Source: an uncultured Alistipes sp. (lineage in GTDB: Bacteria; Bacteroidota; Bacteroidia; Bacteroidales; Rikenellaceae). From it: DNA of 64,000 nucleotides. Position 1 is the first letter of the stretch. Every line of letters starts with the position of its first letter. The DNA is taken from contig CAPXWY010000004.1 in assembly GCA_948736885.1 (NCBI GenBank), positions 24,276-88,275 of the forward strand, read 5' to 3'. The notes under the pieces were generated by a model. That model worked only from the letters and a program-made list of their open reading frames with translations. It made no database searches and had not been told where the DNA came from. Positions 8,941-17,343 of this stretch are shown in pieces. Both the position numbers and the translations under genes were made by a program.

Positions 8941-8965
8941 GGCCGGCTTTTCAGCCGGCCTTTTT
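8941..8965 (+). terminator. Terminator of rpmH
   Basis: The stem GGCCGGCT/AGCCGGCC closes a TTTC loop and is followed by five T. Confidence 0.92.
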
Positions 8966-9071
8966 CATATACATACCCGCGTAATAGCCGCTCGGCGTAT
9001 CCGATTTCCATCCGTGGGGAAGACGCCCCCTTCCCCACGAACGAGGACGCCGGCGTGGGATGCGGGAATGT

Positions 9072-9632
9072 CTACTCGCTGTCCTTGAACAGGTCGATCT
9101 CTCCGCGTTCGACCTTGCCGTGCATGGCCGCCAGTTCGGCGATGACGGGCGAAACGAGGTCGATGGTGTCGGCCACGGCCGGGCGGTCGCCCTGGCCCTT
9201 GATGCGGTAGAGCATCACCGCATACAACGCCCTGAAGCACAACTCCGTATCGCTCATACCCGGATTCCCCATCACGGCACGCAGGCGCGGCAGTTCGCCC
9301 TCCAGCCGCGCAAAGGTCTTGCGGTAGTGCTCGCCGGCCGGGAGTTTGAGCAGTTGCAGATGCAGGTCGTGGAGGTCCTGGATCAGATGCAGCGTGTGTT
9401 CCAAGTGTCCTTTCTCTTCCTTGCCCTCCTGCCGGAGCAACCCCGCCAGGTCGAGGTACCACATCAGATACACGGGCTTCTGCTCCTCGCTCAGTTCGGT
9501 GCGCGGGGCGATCAACTGCGAATAGATGGCCTCGGGGCTGAACTGCAAGGCCCGCAGCAGGTCTTCGACCTGCCACAGATAGAGGATGTATTCGGCGATG
9601 TTCTCCCGCCGCTTGGCTTGTGCTATGTCCAC
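9072..9632 (-). CDS. DUF4924 family protein, GTG start
   Basis: This 186-residue, leucine-rich, probably cytoplasmic protein begins DIAQAKRRENIAEYILYLWQVEDLLRA, the characteristic N-terminal block of the DUF4924 family, which is restricted to Bacteroidetes as far as I know. The function is unknown. The start codon is GTG at 9632; there is no ATG that keeps the conserved N-terminus. It is mostly alpha-helical by composition, with a HLEHTLHLIQDLHDLHLQLLKLP segment in the middle. It lies 83 bp after the phosphate transporter on the same strand, with repeat copy 4 between them, so it may be the second gene of that transcript. Confidence 0.75.
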   Translation of the reverse strand: MDIAQAKRRENIAEYILYLWQVEDLLRALQFSPEAIYSQLIAPRTELSEEQKPVYLMWYLDLAGLLRQEGKEEKGHLEHTLHLIQDLHDLHLQLLKLPAGEHYRKTFARLEGELPRLRAVMGNPGMSDTELCFRALYAVMLYRIKGQGDRPAVADTIDLVSPVIAELAAMHGKVERGEIDLFKDSE

Positions 9633-9640
9633 TTTATCGG

Positions 9641-9660
9641 AGGTGAAAGGTGAAAAGCAA
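9641..9660 (+). repeat. Dispersed GTGAAAGGTGAAA-type repeat, copy 4
   Basis: The tract AGGTGAAAGGTGAAAAGCAA lies in the gap between the DUF4924 gene and the phosphate transporter. Confidence 0.6.
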
Positions 9661-9715
9661 ATCGTCGTTTCGGGAAAAAGCGGCCTTCGCTTTCCCCCTA
9701 TCGCCTCTCGCCCTG

Positions 9716-11941
9716 TTACTTAATCCATTTCTTCTCGCTGCGGTGCTTGAGGAAGTACTGCTGCGACTTGAGCAGGTTGCGCGACTGGAGCACCATGTTC
9801 TTGGTCTCGGTCAGAATCGTCAGATAGAGCATCGACGCCTTGGTGTTGGACTTGGCTTCGTTGATGCGCGTGAGCTCCGACTTGATGGCATCGGCGATCG
9901 ATTCGAAGAGCTGGTCGCGCAGCGAGAGCACCAGTTCGATATCGGTGAAGTCGCCGTCGCGAAGCATCATGTTGATGCGGCGGTAGATCGCCTCCACATC
10001 GTCGTTGATGGCCATCAGATCGCGCGTCTGCTCCACGGAAAGACCCTCATGGTTGTTGTCGATGTGCTCGAACGCCGGACGCGTGATATGCACCAGCGCC
10101 TTGGTCATCTCGTTGAGATAGTCGACCACCTGCACATAGTAGTGCGCCGTGTTGACGTCGCCGCTCTGCAGCCGCTTGAGCGTCGGCAGCAGGGCATATT
10201 TGCGGTCGCGCGACTGGTAGAACAGGTCGTTGGACTCCTTGACCATGTCGCGCAGCACCTTGCGGTTCTCTTTCAGTACGGCGATCAGCGTGCGGTCGTA
10301 GATCTTCGTGGCGCACTCCATCGTACGGCCCACCTCTTCGCCCAGCGCCGCGATGATGTCGCTGCGAGTCTCCACCTTGCCGCCCTCTTCGGCGGTGTTT
10401 CCCGACTTCTTGGCCAAACGGCTGCGCAAGAGCATCCAGCCGCAGAGCACCGTCACTACGAGGGTGGCGATCGTACCGCCGTAGATAAGCACGAGGCCCA
10501 CGATCAGCGAGATGAGAAAACCGCCCAGCGCCGTCACGAACCACCCAGCCACCACGGTCATGACGCCCGAGATGCGGTAGACGGCGCTCTCGCGGCCCCA
10601 GGCGCGGTCGGCGAGCGACGAGCCCATGGCCACCATGAAGCAGACGTAGGTGGTCGACAGCGGCAGCTTGAGCGACGTGGCCAGCGAGATCAGCAGGGCC
10701 GAAGTGGTCAGGTTGACCGTCGCACGGATCATGTCGTAGGGCGCTCCGCTGTGCTCGACATCTTCGTATTCGAAGCGTTTGCCGACGGCTTCGCGTATCT
10801 TGGCCGGCACGATGCGTTCGACGCCGTTGTTGATGTTGAGCGCAATGCGCACCAGCGTACGCGAGAAGACCGATGACGTATATTGTTCCTGCCCGTCGTC
10901 GCCCTGCGTCGAGAGCGAGATTTCGGTCTTCGTAACGCGCAGGATCGCCTCCTTCGAACCCCAGAGCGCCACGATCATCACGACGCCGGCGGCCAGCAGG
11001 ATGGAGAGGTTGGCCGGAACGTTCTCGGCCAGGGGTTCCATCAGCATCTGCGGGTCGCCCGATGCCCGCGCGAAAGAGTAGGCGTCGAATCCGGCCACCG
11101 GCACGCCGATGAAGTTCACCAGGTCGTTGCCGGCGAAAGCCAGCGACAGGGCGAAGACGCCCGACAGGATCGTGATGCGCAGGATGTTGACCTTGAAACA
11201 CTGGATGAAGAAGAGCAGCAGCGAACAGATCGCCCAGCAAACGGCCAGCGAGACGAGCAGATGCTCCTCGATCCGCTGCACCACGGCAAAGCCTGCGACG
11301 AGCGACTTCAGCCCCTTGAACACGGCGAAGTAGACCACCGCCGTGAGCGAGATGCCGCACCACAGCGCACCGTAGCGGCGGAAAAGCTTGGTATAGCGGA
11401 ACGAAAAGATCAGACGCGAGAGATACATCACGACCGAACCGCACGAGAAGGCGATGACCACCGACAGCAGGATAGCCGAGACCACGCCCATGGCGCGCGA
11501 CGAATTGATGTAGTCGCCCAGGGCGGAGGCACCGAGCGCAGGATCGGACGAGATTTTGAAGATCGAGACGGCGACGGCCGAACCGAGCAGACAGAAGATC
11601 AGCGACACGGTGGTCGACGTGGGCAGTCCCCACGAATTGTAAAGTCCCAGCAGGATGACGTTGGCGAACATGACGCCCAAGTAGAGCATCATCACTTCGT
11701 GGAACGTGAAAAGCCCGGGGTTGAACATGCCGCTGCGGGCCACTTCCATCATGCCGCTCGACGTCACCACACCGATGACGATGCCCACCGACGCCACCAG
11801 CAGAATGGTGCGCATCGAAGCGGCCTTCGAGCCGAGGGCCGAATTGAGGAAGTTCACTGCGTCGTTGGTCACGCCGACGAAAAGACCGGAGACGGCCAGC
11901 ACGGCCAGAATACCGACGATGACGGTGTAGATTTCGCTCAT
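9716..11941 (-). CDS. Inorganic phosphate transporter, PiT family, with long C-terminal cytoplasmic domain
   Basis: This is a 741-residue inner-membrane protein. The two PiT signature repeats are visible: GVTNDAVNFLNSALGSKAA near residue 23 and AGNDLVNFIGVPVAGFDAYS near 275. There are about ten hydrophobic helices up to roughly residue 530. The last 200 residues are soluble, helical and PhoU-like (TLKRLQSGDVNTAHYYVQVVDYLNEMTKALVHI). The family moves phosphate with a cation and the long tail is common in Bacteroidetes versions. The gene appears to be first in a transcript with the DUF4924 gene. Confidence 0.87.
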   Translation of the reverse strand: MSEIYTVIVGILAVLAVSGLFVGVTNDAVNFLNSALGSKAASMRTILLVASVGIVIGVVTSSGMMEVARSGMFNPGLFTFHEVMMLYLGVMFANVILLGLYNSWGLPTSTTVSLIFCLLGSAVAVSIFKISSDPALGASALGDYINSSRAMGVVSAILLSVVIAFSCGSVVMYLSRLIFSFRYTKLFRRYGALWCGISLTAVVYFAVFKGLKSLVAGFAVVQRIEEHLLVSLAVCWAICSLLLFFIQCFKVNILRITILSGVFALSLAFAGNDLVNFIGVPVAGFDAYSFARASGDPQMLMEPLAENVPANLSILLAAGVVMIVALWGSKEAILRVTKTEISLSTQGDDGQEQYTSSVFSRTLVRIALNINNGVERIVPAKIREAVGKRFEYEDVEHSGAPYDMIRATVNLTTSALLISLATSLKLPLSTTYVCFMVAMGSSLADRAWGRESAVYRISGVMTVVAGWFVTALGGFLISLIVGLVLIYGGTIATLVVTVLCGWMLLRSRLAKKSGNTAEEGGKVETRSDIIAALGEEVGRTMECATKIYDRTLIAVLKENRKVLRDMVKESNDLFYQSRDRKYALLPTLKRLQSGDVNTAHYYVQVVDYLNEMTKALVHITRPAFEHIDNNHEGLSVEQTRDLMAINDDVEAIYRRINMMLRDGDFTDIELVLSLRDQLFESIADAIKSELTRINEAKSNTKASMLYLTILTETKNMVLQSRNLLKSQQYFLKHRSEKKWIK

Positions 11942-11967
11942 GTTGTATGTTTAGTGCAACGCGCCAA

Positions 11968-11975
11968 CAAAGTTA
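11968..11975 (-). promoter_or_regulatory. -7 element upstream of the phosphate transporter
   Basis: The minus strand reads TAACTTTG, a perfect -7 match, about 27 bp before the start codon; no good -33 is seen. The rest of the gap 11942-12260 is GC-rich with no supported gene. Confidence 0.5.
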
Positions 11976-12260
11976 CGCCAATTTTCCGTTCGGCCGCGGC
12001 CGTGGCCGATTGTTAACGTTAATTTAATATAGGACGGCTCCGCCGCGGGAAATCCCGCTTCTGCTCCCGGCACGGCATGGCATGGCACGCAGGAACAAAG
12101 GCAGAATCGCCGCCACGGACCGCAGCACCCGCCGGGCGGGCAGCGCCGGGCGGCGAAAGACGGACCCTCCAAAAAAGACGCCGGAAACGATTTGCGGCAC
12201 GGAAAAGCACAACCTGGCGAAATAATCCGTATCTTGCGATGTATCCAATCCTCCGAAGCC

Positions 12261-14642
12261 ATGTTCGAAAACTTTCCGGTCATTGTTCTGGTCATCATCG
12301 TGCTGATCGTCTGCCTGTCGATGCACCATGCGCTGAACGACCTGCGGGACAAGGTGTTCCAGCTCCGCCAGTCGATGGAGAAACATTTCGGCGACTCCGC
12401 CATGCGCCCCGACGCTCCGCAACAGCATACGGCCGCGCCGGCTCAGCGGCAGGCCGAGACTCCGTCCGCACCGCTCCCCGGCCGACCGCAACCCGCAGCA
12501 TCCGCCGCGGCCGACCTCAAAGCCGAACCTGCACCCGCGCGCATGGCGGAACCGGCCATCGTCCCGGCAACACCCGACCCGGACAAGCAATCCGGCAACA
12601 TCCCTGCACCGACGCATCCCGCGGCCGCTACACCGCCGCCCGTCCGGCAAACACCCCCGCGGCCCCGGCAGCACCCGGCGAAAAACATCGAAAAATACAT
12701 CGGCACCCAGCTTTTCGCCGCCATCGGCATCGGCGTGCTGATCCTCGGCGTGGGCTTCTTCATCCAGTACGCCATCAACAACGACTGGCTCAACGAGACC
12801 ATGCGCACGGTCGTGGGCTTCCTCTGCGGCTTCGTGCTTCTCGGCATCGCCGCCCGCCTGCGCAACACCTACCGCCGGTTCAGCTCCGTGCTCGCCGGCG
12901 GAGCCTTCGCCGTGACTTACGTCACGGTGGCCATCGCCTACCATTATTATGCGCTCTTTCCGCAGGCCGTCGCTTTCGGGCTGCTGGTGCTCGGCACCCT
13001 CCTCACGACCGCCATCGCCGCCGGTTACGACCGTCGCGAGCTTGCCGTCGTGGCGCTGACCGGAGGATTCGTCGCTCCGTTCCTCGCGTCGGACAGCCAC
13101 GGCAGCCACGTCGCGCTTTTCCTCTACATCGCCATCCTCCACGCCGGCATGTTCGTGCTCGCGCTCCGCAAAAAATGGTGGGAGCTGCCCGTCATCTCGT
13201 TCGCCGCCACCTACCTCATTTTCTGCCTTTTCGTGCGGCATGCGTTCTCCGGACAGACAGCCGGCGCCGCGCCCGATCCGGCCATGGCCCGCGATCTCTT
13301 TCTCTTCGCCGCTTTGTTCTACCTCATCTTCACCGCATCGGCAGCGGCCGTGCTGCGCGCCCGCAACAGCCGGTTCCGGTGGATCCTGGCCGGCACCGTG
13401 GCGCTCAACAACTTCTTCTTCCTGCGCTTCGGGCTGCTCTTTCTCCACACGATGGCTCCCCTCCGCAACCTCGACGGTCTCGTTCCGCTCGCCATTGCCG
13501 CGGTCAACACCGGCGCACTGCTGGCCGTACGGAGCCGACTCGCCGAGGCGCCCGGACTCAAACGGCTCCTGCTCAGCCTCGCGGTGCTCTTCCTCACGCT
13601 CGCCGCACCCCTCCAGTTCGGCGCCGAACGTTCGCTGCTCTGCTGGGCCGCCGAGATCGTCCTGCTCCTCTGGTTCTACGCCCGCACCCGACAGCCCGTC
13701 TACGAAATTGCCGCGGGACTCCTCGCCTTACCGGCTTTCAACATGGCCTGCTCGCTCTGGTTCCGCATCCGCTGCGGCGCCGAACCCGCCATCTTCCGCA
13801 GCTCCGAATTTCTCACGTCGCTCAGCATGGCCGCCGCGTTCGTCTACGCGGCCTGGTTCACCGGACGCAAACGCGAAATCTTCGTCCGCGCCCGCCTGTT
13901 GCGCTACCCCGTCGGCAACGTCTGTCTGATTCTCGCCGCCGGCCTGCTCGTCTACGGCACCTTCCTCGCCGACATCGTCCGCCATTTCCAGGGCGACGCA
14001 TTCGTCCAGTCGTGGCTGCTCTGCACCGTCGCCGTCATCGCCGCCATGTTGGGCGCCCTGCGCCGGCGGTTCCCGATCGCGGAACACTCCTGGATCTTCA
14101 TCGCCGACGCCTCACTCGCCACCTGTGCGTTTCTGCTCCTCTCCACGCCCGACACCCGGCAATCGCTGCCGGTTGCGCTGTCGTGGATTTCGACCGCCGT
14201 CGTGGCACTGACGCTGGCCGGCGTCGCGTTCGATTTCTACCGCCAGGTCGACGACGCACGACGCCGCAGCAGCTTCCTCGTATGGTTCAATCTTGCAGCC
14301 ACAAGTGTGTGGATCGCAACGTTCTGCCACCTGCTCACCCTGCTGGGCATCTACCGCAACTTCAGCACGGGTTTCTCGCTGGCGCTGATCTCCGCCGCCT
14401 CGCTGCAGATGGGGCTCGGCATGCACCGCCGGCAGAGAGGGCTGCGCATCTTCGCGCTGGCCGGCTTCGCCGTCGTGCTGGCCAAACTGCTGCTCCGCGA
14501 CCTGTGGCAATGGCCTACGCTGGGCCGCATCGTGGTATTCATCGCGCTGGGAATCATCCTTTTATCGGTTTCGTTCCTCTACCAGCGGCTCAAATCGGCC
14601 CTTTTCAAAGACGACGAAGTGTTGCACACCGACGAAAAATAA
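12261..14642 (+). CDS. DUF2339 multi-pass membrane protein
   Basis: This 793-residue protein starts with one N-terminal helix (FPVIVLVIIVLIVCLSM). A soluble Pro/Ala-rich linker follows (about residues 45-145). From IEKYIGTQLFAAIGIGVLILGVGFFIQYAI onward there are some twenty or more closely packed hydrophobic helices. That conserved block is the DUF2339 signature. The biochemical role of the family is not established. The start MFENFPVIV at 12261 puts the first helix at the N-terminus; an earlier in-frame ATG at 12192 adds a basic stretch with no family resemblance. The next gene follows after 34 bp and may be co-transcribed. Confidence 0.8.
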   Translation: MFENFPVIVLVIIVLIVCLSMHHALNDLRDKVFQLRQSMEKHFGDSAMRPDAPQQHTAAPAQRQAETPSAPLPGRPQPAASAAADLKAEPAPARMAEPAIVPATPDPDKQSGNIPAPTHPAAATPPPVRQTPPRPRQHPAKNIEKYIGTQLFAAIGIGVLILGVGFFIQYAINNDWLNETMRTVVGFLCGFVLLGIAARLRNTYRRFSSVLAGGAFAVTYVTVAIAYHYYALFPQAVAFGLLVLGTLLTTAIAAGYDRRELAVVALTGGFVAPFLASDSHGSHVALFLYIAILHAGMFVLALRKKWWELPVISFAATYLIFCLFVRHAFSGQTAGAAPDPAMARDLFLFAALFYLIFTASAAAVLRARNSRFRWILAGTVALNNFFFLRFGLLFLHTMAPLRNLDGLVPLAIAAVNTGALLAVRSRLAEAPGLKRLLLSLAVLFLTLAAPLQFGAERSLLCWAAEIVLLLWFYARTRQPVYEIAAGLLALPAFNMACSLWFRIRCGAEPAIFRSSEFLTSLSMAAAFVYAAWFTGRKREIFVRARLLRYPVGNVCLILAAGLLVYGTFLADIVRHFQGDAFVQSWLLCTVAVIAAMLGALRRRFPIAEHSWIFIADASLATCAFLLLSTPDTRQSLPVALSWISTAVVALTLAGVAFDFYRQVDDARRRSSFLVWFNLAATSVWIATFCHLLTLLGIYRNFSTGFSLALISAASLQMGLGMHRRQRGLRIFALAGFAVVLAKLLLRDLWQWPTLGRIVVFIALGIILLSVSFLYQRLKSALFKDDEVLHTDEK

Positions 14643-14676
14643 TGTAATTTCGCATCCCGAACAAACACCGAATCCC

Positions 14677-15492
14677 ATGAACAACCTGTTTGCAAAAATC
14701 GCGGTCGTTCTCTGCATGCTGACCGTGTCCGCGCCCGCCATGGCGCAGTTCAACCTCAAAAAAGCCGTCGGCGGTGCCGCCAAGGTGGCCCAGGCCGCCA
14801 CGCTGACCGACGAACAGATGGCCTCCTACGTCAAGGAATACATCGACTGGATGGATGCCAACAACCCCGTCTGCGAGGCCGACACTCCCTATGCCCAGCG
14901 TCTCGCCCGGCTGACCGAAGGGCTGTGCGATGCCGACGGCATTCCGCTCAACTTCAAGGTCTACCACGTCATCGACGTCAACGCTTTCGCCTGCCCCGAC
15001 GGCAGCATCCGCGTCTTCTCGTCGCTCATGGACATCATGTCGGACGAGGAGCTTCTGGGCGTCATCGGCCACGAAGTGGGCCACATCGCCCACCGCGACT
15101 CGAAAAAGGCCTACCGCACGGCCCTGATGACCTCGGCCCTCAAGGACGGCGTGGCATCGAGCGGCGGCAAGGCGGCGCAGCTCACCGACTCGCAGCTGGG
15201 CGACCTGGGCGAGGCGCTGATCAACTCCACCTATTCGCAGAAGCAGGAGCGCAACGCCGACGACTACGGCTACGAATTCCTCAAGAAAGCCGGCAAGAAC
15301 CCCTGGGCCATGGCCTACTCGTTCCGCCGGCTGAAACAGATGCAGGAGGAGGCCGGCGTGCAGAAGAGCAGCAAGATGAGCCAGCTCTTCTCGACCCACC
15401 CCGACCTCGACGTGCGCATCAAGCGCATGGAGGAGCGCGCCACGACCGAAGGCATCGCAGCGCCTGCCGAGCGCCAGGAGTGCGCCGAATAG
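14677..15492 (+). CDS. Periplasmic M48-family zinc metallopeptidase
   Basis: This 271-residue protein has a signal peptide (MNNLFAKIAVVLCMLTVSAPAMAQ) and an M48 peptidase domain. The zinc site HEXXH is in LLGVIGHEVGHIAHRDSKKA near residue 130, and the third ligand is the Glu of QKQERNADDYGYEFL near 192. Unlike HtpX it has no membrane helices, so it resembles the soluble BepA/LoiP group that degrades or helps fold outer-membrane proteins. That role is an inference. The C-terminal segment STHPDLDVRIKRMEE is also typical of these peptidases. A terminator follows at 15515. Confidence 0.88.
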   Translation: MNNLFAKIAVVLCMLTVSAPAMAQFNLKKAVGGAAKVAQAATLTDEQMASYVKEYIDWMDANNPVCEADTPYAQRLARLTEGLCDADGIPLNFKVYHVIDVNAFACPDGSIRVFSSLMDIMSDEELLGVIGHEVGHIAHRDSKKAYRTALMTSALKDGVASSGGKAAQLTDSQLGDLGEALINSTYSQKQERNADDYGYEFLKKAGKNPWAMAYSFRRLKQMQEEAGVQKSSKMSQLFSTHPDLDVRIKRMEERATTEGIAAPAERQECAE

Positions 15493-15514
15493 CCCGCAGC
15501 CGCTGCACAACCAT

Positions 15515-15545
15515 GGAAAAAGCACCCTTTGCGGGGTGCTTTTCC
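15515..15545 (+). terminator. Terminator after the M48 peptidase
   Basis: Stem GGAAAAAGCACCC/GGGTGCTTTTCC with a short loop; the descending arm supplies a T run. Confidence 0.8.
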
Positions 15546-15869
15546 GTTTCGTCTGCAACAAGTCCGGATAAGGTACAGGTCCTTCCGGAAGGGTTCTGCG
15601 GCGCCGGCTGCATAAGCAGCCGGCGCCGCACGGCAGTCTCGCTCGCCATCGGATTTTTCCGGCCGTAGAACCGCTAAAGCGCCTCGGCAGCAGCCCATCC
15701 GCATCCGTCCGTCGGCGTCCACAAAAGGCGGCTTCCTGCCCTGAGTGGTGCGGGCCATGGTCCGTGCCAGCGCGGCAAAGCAGATTCAGCAGTCCGCTGA
15801 CCGGGCCTCCGGCCCCGTCAGTTGTTCACCCCAGTCTGCCGCCCGACCGATCTCCGCGTCCGCGGCATT

Positions 15870-16095
15870 CATTCCAGCGATTGCTCCAAGCCCCTGCTAC
15901 GGGCTACCGCCACAACACGTCGGGAGCCTTGGCGTACGTCGGCGCCGAGGGAGATGTCTGGTCGTCGTCACCCACCGCCGCCGACAGTCCGAACGCCACC
16001 TATCTGGCATTCAAAGGCGAGAGTTGGGTGAATACGTTTAGATCGAACAACCGCGCCTTCGGTTTCACCGTGCGCTGCGTCCAAGCATCTGCAAG
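15870..16095 (+). pseudogene. Orphan C-type-lectin/FISUMP-like C-terminal cassette, copy B
   Basis: The open frame here encodes PATGYRHNTSGALAYVG, then GDVWSSSP, and ends RAFGFTVRCVQAS. This is the standard C-terminal half of FISUMP/C-type-lectin-fold adhesin domains. No signal peptide or N-terminal domain precedes it: upstream in the frame is Pro/Ser/Arg-rich nonsense. It is the counterpart of 3428-3650, with near-identical ends and a divergent core. The wider intergenic stretch 15546-16124 contains nothing else recognised. It may be a decayed gene end, a recombination donor for an adhesin, or a retroelement template or target. Confidence 0.6.
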
Positions 16096-16124
16096 GGAAG
16101 CCGCTCTTTTTTCGGGGAAAAGTC

Positions 16125-16817
16125 CTATTGCTGCCGGCGGAGCGCCTCGATGAATTCCGGCCACCGCGACCACAGATTCTCGGTCCGGAGCCACAGCTCG
16201 CGGGCCTGCGCCCCGGCGGTGGGACGCTCGCTTCCGATGTCGCGCAGGAAGGCTTCGTCGGCCGGATGTTCGGGAGCGATGAATTCGGCGAAACACGATG
16301 CGAAGCGCGATTTGAAATGCTTCAACTCGCCCTCCGGGAGTATTCCGTCGCGCTTGAAAGCCGACCACAGCAACAGCACTTCGCGGCTGGCGCACTTGTC
16401 GGAGATGTCGTTGATCACCTCGTCGAAAAGTTCCGTTTCGTCCATCGCCAGGTAGTCGAACGCCAACAGCTCGCTGCCCTCCAGATGGTCCTCGGGATCG
16501 AGGTCGAGCAGCATCTCCAGCAGGGCGGCCGACATCTCGAAATCGTCGATCAGAAAGTGATCGACGGCCGACGCGTGGATCAGTTCGAGCGCCGCGCGCG
16601 AGTTGCGGTGGTTCCACTCCAGGATGACCTCCTCGTCGTCCGGGATGAGTTCGGCCAAACGCTGGAACGCCCGGAAGCGCGTGTCGCAGGCCTGCCGGAC
16701 ATCGCCCGCATCCTGCATCTCGCGGCTGTGCGCCAGTATATCGGTAAAGTTGTAATCGCCGTCGCCGACGATTTCGAAAGTCTGCTCGGGCGTAGGTTGT
16801 AGACGGGCTTTGAACAT
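16125..16817 (-). CDS. Conserved hypothetical cytoplasmic protein
   Basis: This 230-residue acidic protein starts MFKARLQPTPEQTFEIVGDGDYNF. It has no signal peptide or membrane segment. It is helical and Leu/Glu/Asp-rich, with segments such as ALLEMLLDLDPEDHLEGSELLAFDYLAMDE that resemble TPR-like helical pairs. I do not recognise a named family. The start at 16817 was preferred over an upstream in-frame ATG at 17021 because the extra 68 codons run through the tRNA-Thr gene. It is monocistronic, convergent with cassette B and divergent from the tRNA. Confidence 0.7.
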   Translation of the reverse strand: MFKARLQPTPEQTFEIVGDGDYNFTDILAHSREMQDAGDVRQACDTRFRAFQRLAELIPDDEEVILEWNHRNSRAALELIHASAVDHFLIDDFEMSAALLEMLLDLDPEDHLEGSELLAFDYLAMDETELFDEVINDISDKCASREVLLLWSAFKRDGILPEGELKHFKSRFASCFAEFIAPEHPADEAFLRDIGSERPTAGAQARELWLRTENLWSRWPEFIEALRRQQ

Positions 16818-16927
16818 GGTGCCTGTTTCTGCGGGTTTCTTCGCGGCCCGGAAGCCGCCTGATCGTTGGTTCGGAGGGTTGTTCGAGCGCGAATATAGCA
16901 ACAAAAGCGATATTTTTCGTAAAATTA

Positions 16928-16958
16928 TTGCGAGAAAAAAATATTTTTCGGATATTTG
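16928..16958 (+). promoter_or_regulatory. Probable promoter of tRNA-Thr
   Basis: TTG (16928-16930), a 20-bp spacer and GATATTTG (7 of 8 to TAnnTTTG, 16951-16958) sit in a sharply AT-rich patch 32 bp before the tRNA. Confidence 0.5.
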
Positions 16959-16990
16959 CAGTCCCAACGAAGACCGCCGTGTCTTCCCAG

Positions 16991-17062
16991 GCCGAAATAG
17001 CTCAGCGGTAGAGCACTTCACTCGTAATGAAGGGGTCCCGAGTTCAAATCTCGGTTTCGGCT
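16991..17062 (+). tRNA. tRNA-Thr (anticodon CGT)
   Basis: This 72-nt cloverleaf has a 7-bp acceptor stem (GCCGAAA with TTTCGGC), a D-arm containing AGCTCAGCGGTAGAGC, an anticodon stem CTTCA/TGAAG with the loop CTCGTAA, and a T-arm with TTCAAAT. The anticodon CGT reads the threonine codon ACG, which fits the GC-rich codon use of the window. CCA is not encoded. Confidence 0.95.
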
Positions 17063-17101
17063 CGAAAATGCGAAAGCGCCGCAGGCGCAGGAACGAATGA
17101 A

Positions 17102-17137
17102 AAACCGCTTCAAATTTACTTGAAAGCGGTTTTTTTC
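17102..17137 (+). terminator. Terminator after tRNA-Thr
   Basis: AACCGCTT and AAGCGGTT arms with flanking A/T pairs are followed by seven T. Confidence 0.8.
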
Positions 17138-17218
17138 ATTTCGGGCCGTATATCGCGCAACGATTTTCGCAGTTTTGACAGCGCCCCTGCGGCAAGCAGA
17201 AGAGATAAAACGAGCATA

Positions 17219-17253
17219 ACGAAGTTAAATCCCGGTTTCGGCCCGAAAATCCG
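17219..17253 (+). repeat. Degenerate copy of the tRNA-Thr 3' end
   Basis: About 35 bp repeat the T-arm and acceptor region of the tRNA plus several bases beyond it, with four or five changes. CGGTTTCGGC is identical and the downstream CGAAAAT is also shared. The 5' half of a tRNA is not present. This pattern is what an attachment-site remnant or a decayed tandem tRNA would leave. Confidence 0.55.
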
Positions 17254-17283
17254 GAGGATGCTGCAAGGCTTCGACGGTAAACG

Positions 17284-17318
17284 AAATCCGCCTGCAAATG
17301 ATTTGCAGGCGGATTTTT
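17284..17318 (-). terminator. Strong hairpin between tRNA region and GH gene, probably bidirectional
   Basis: A near-perfect 16-bp palindrome (AAATCCGCCTGCAAAT and its complement) has T-rich flanks on both strands. It lies just after the stop of the minus-strand hydrolase at 17344. Confidence 0.75.
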
Positions 17319-17343
17319 CGCAACAAAGCGGCAACGAGAACGC

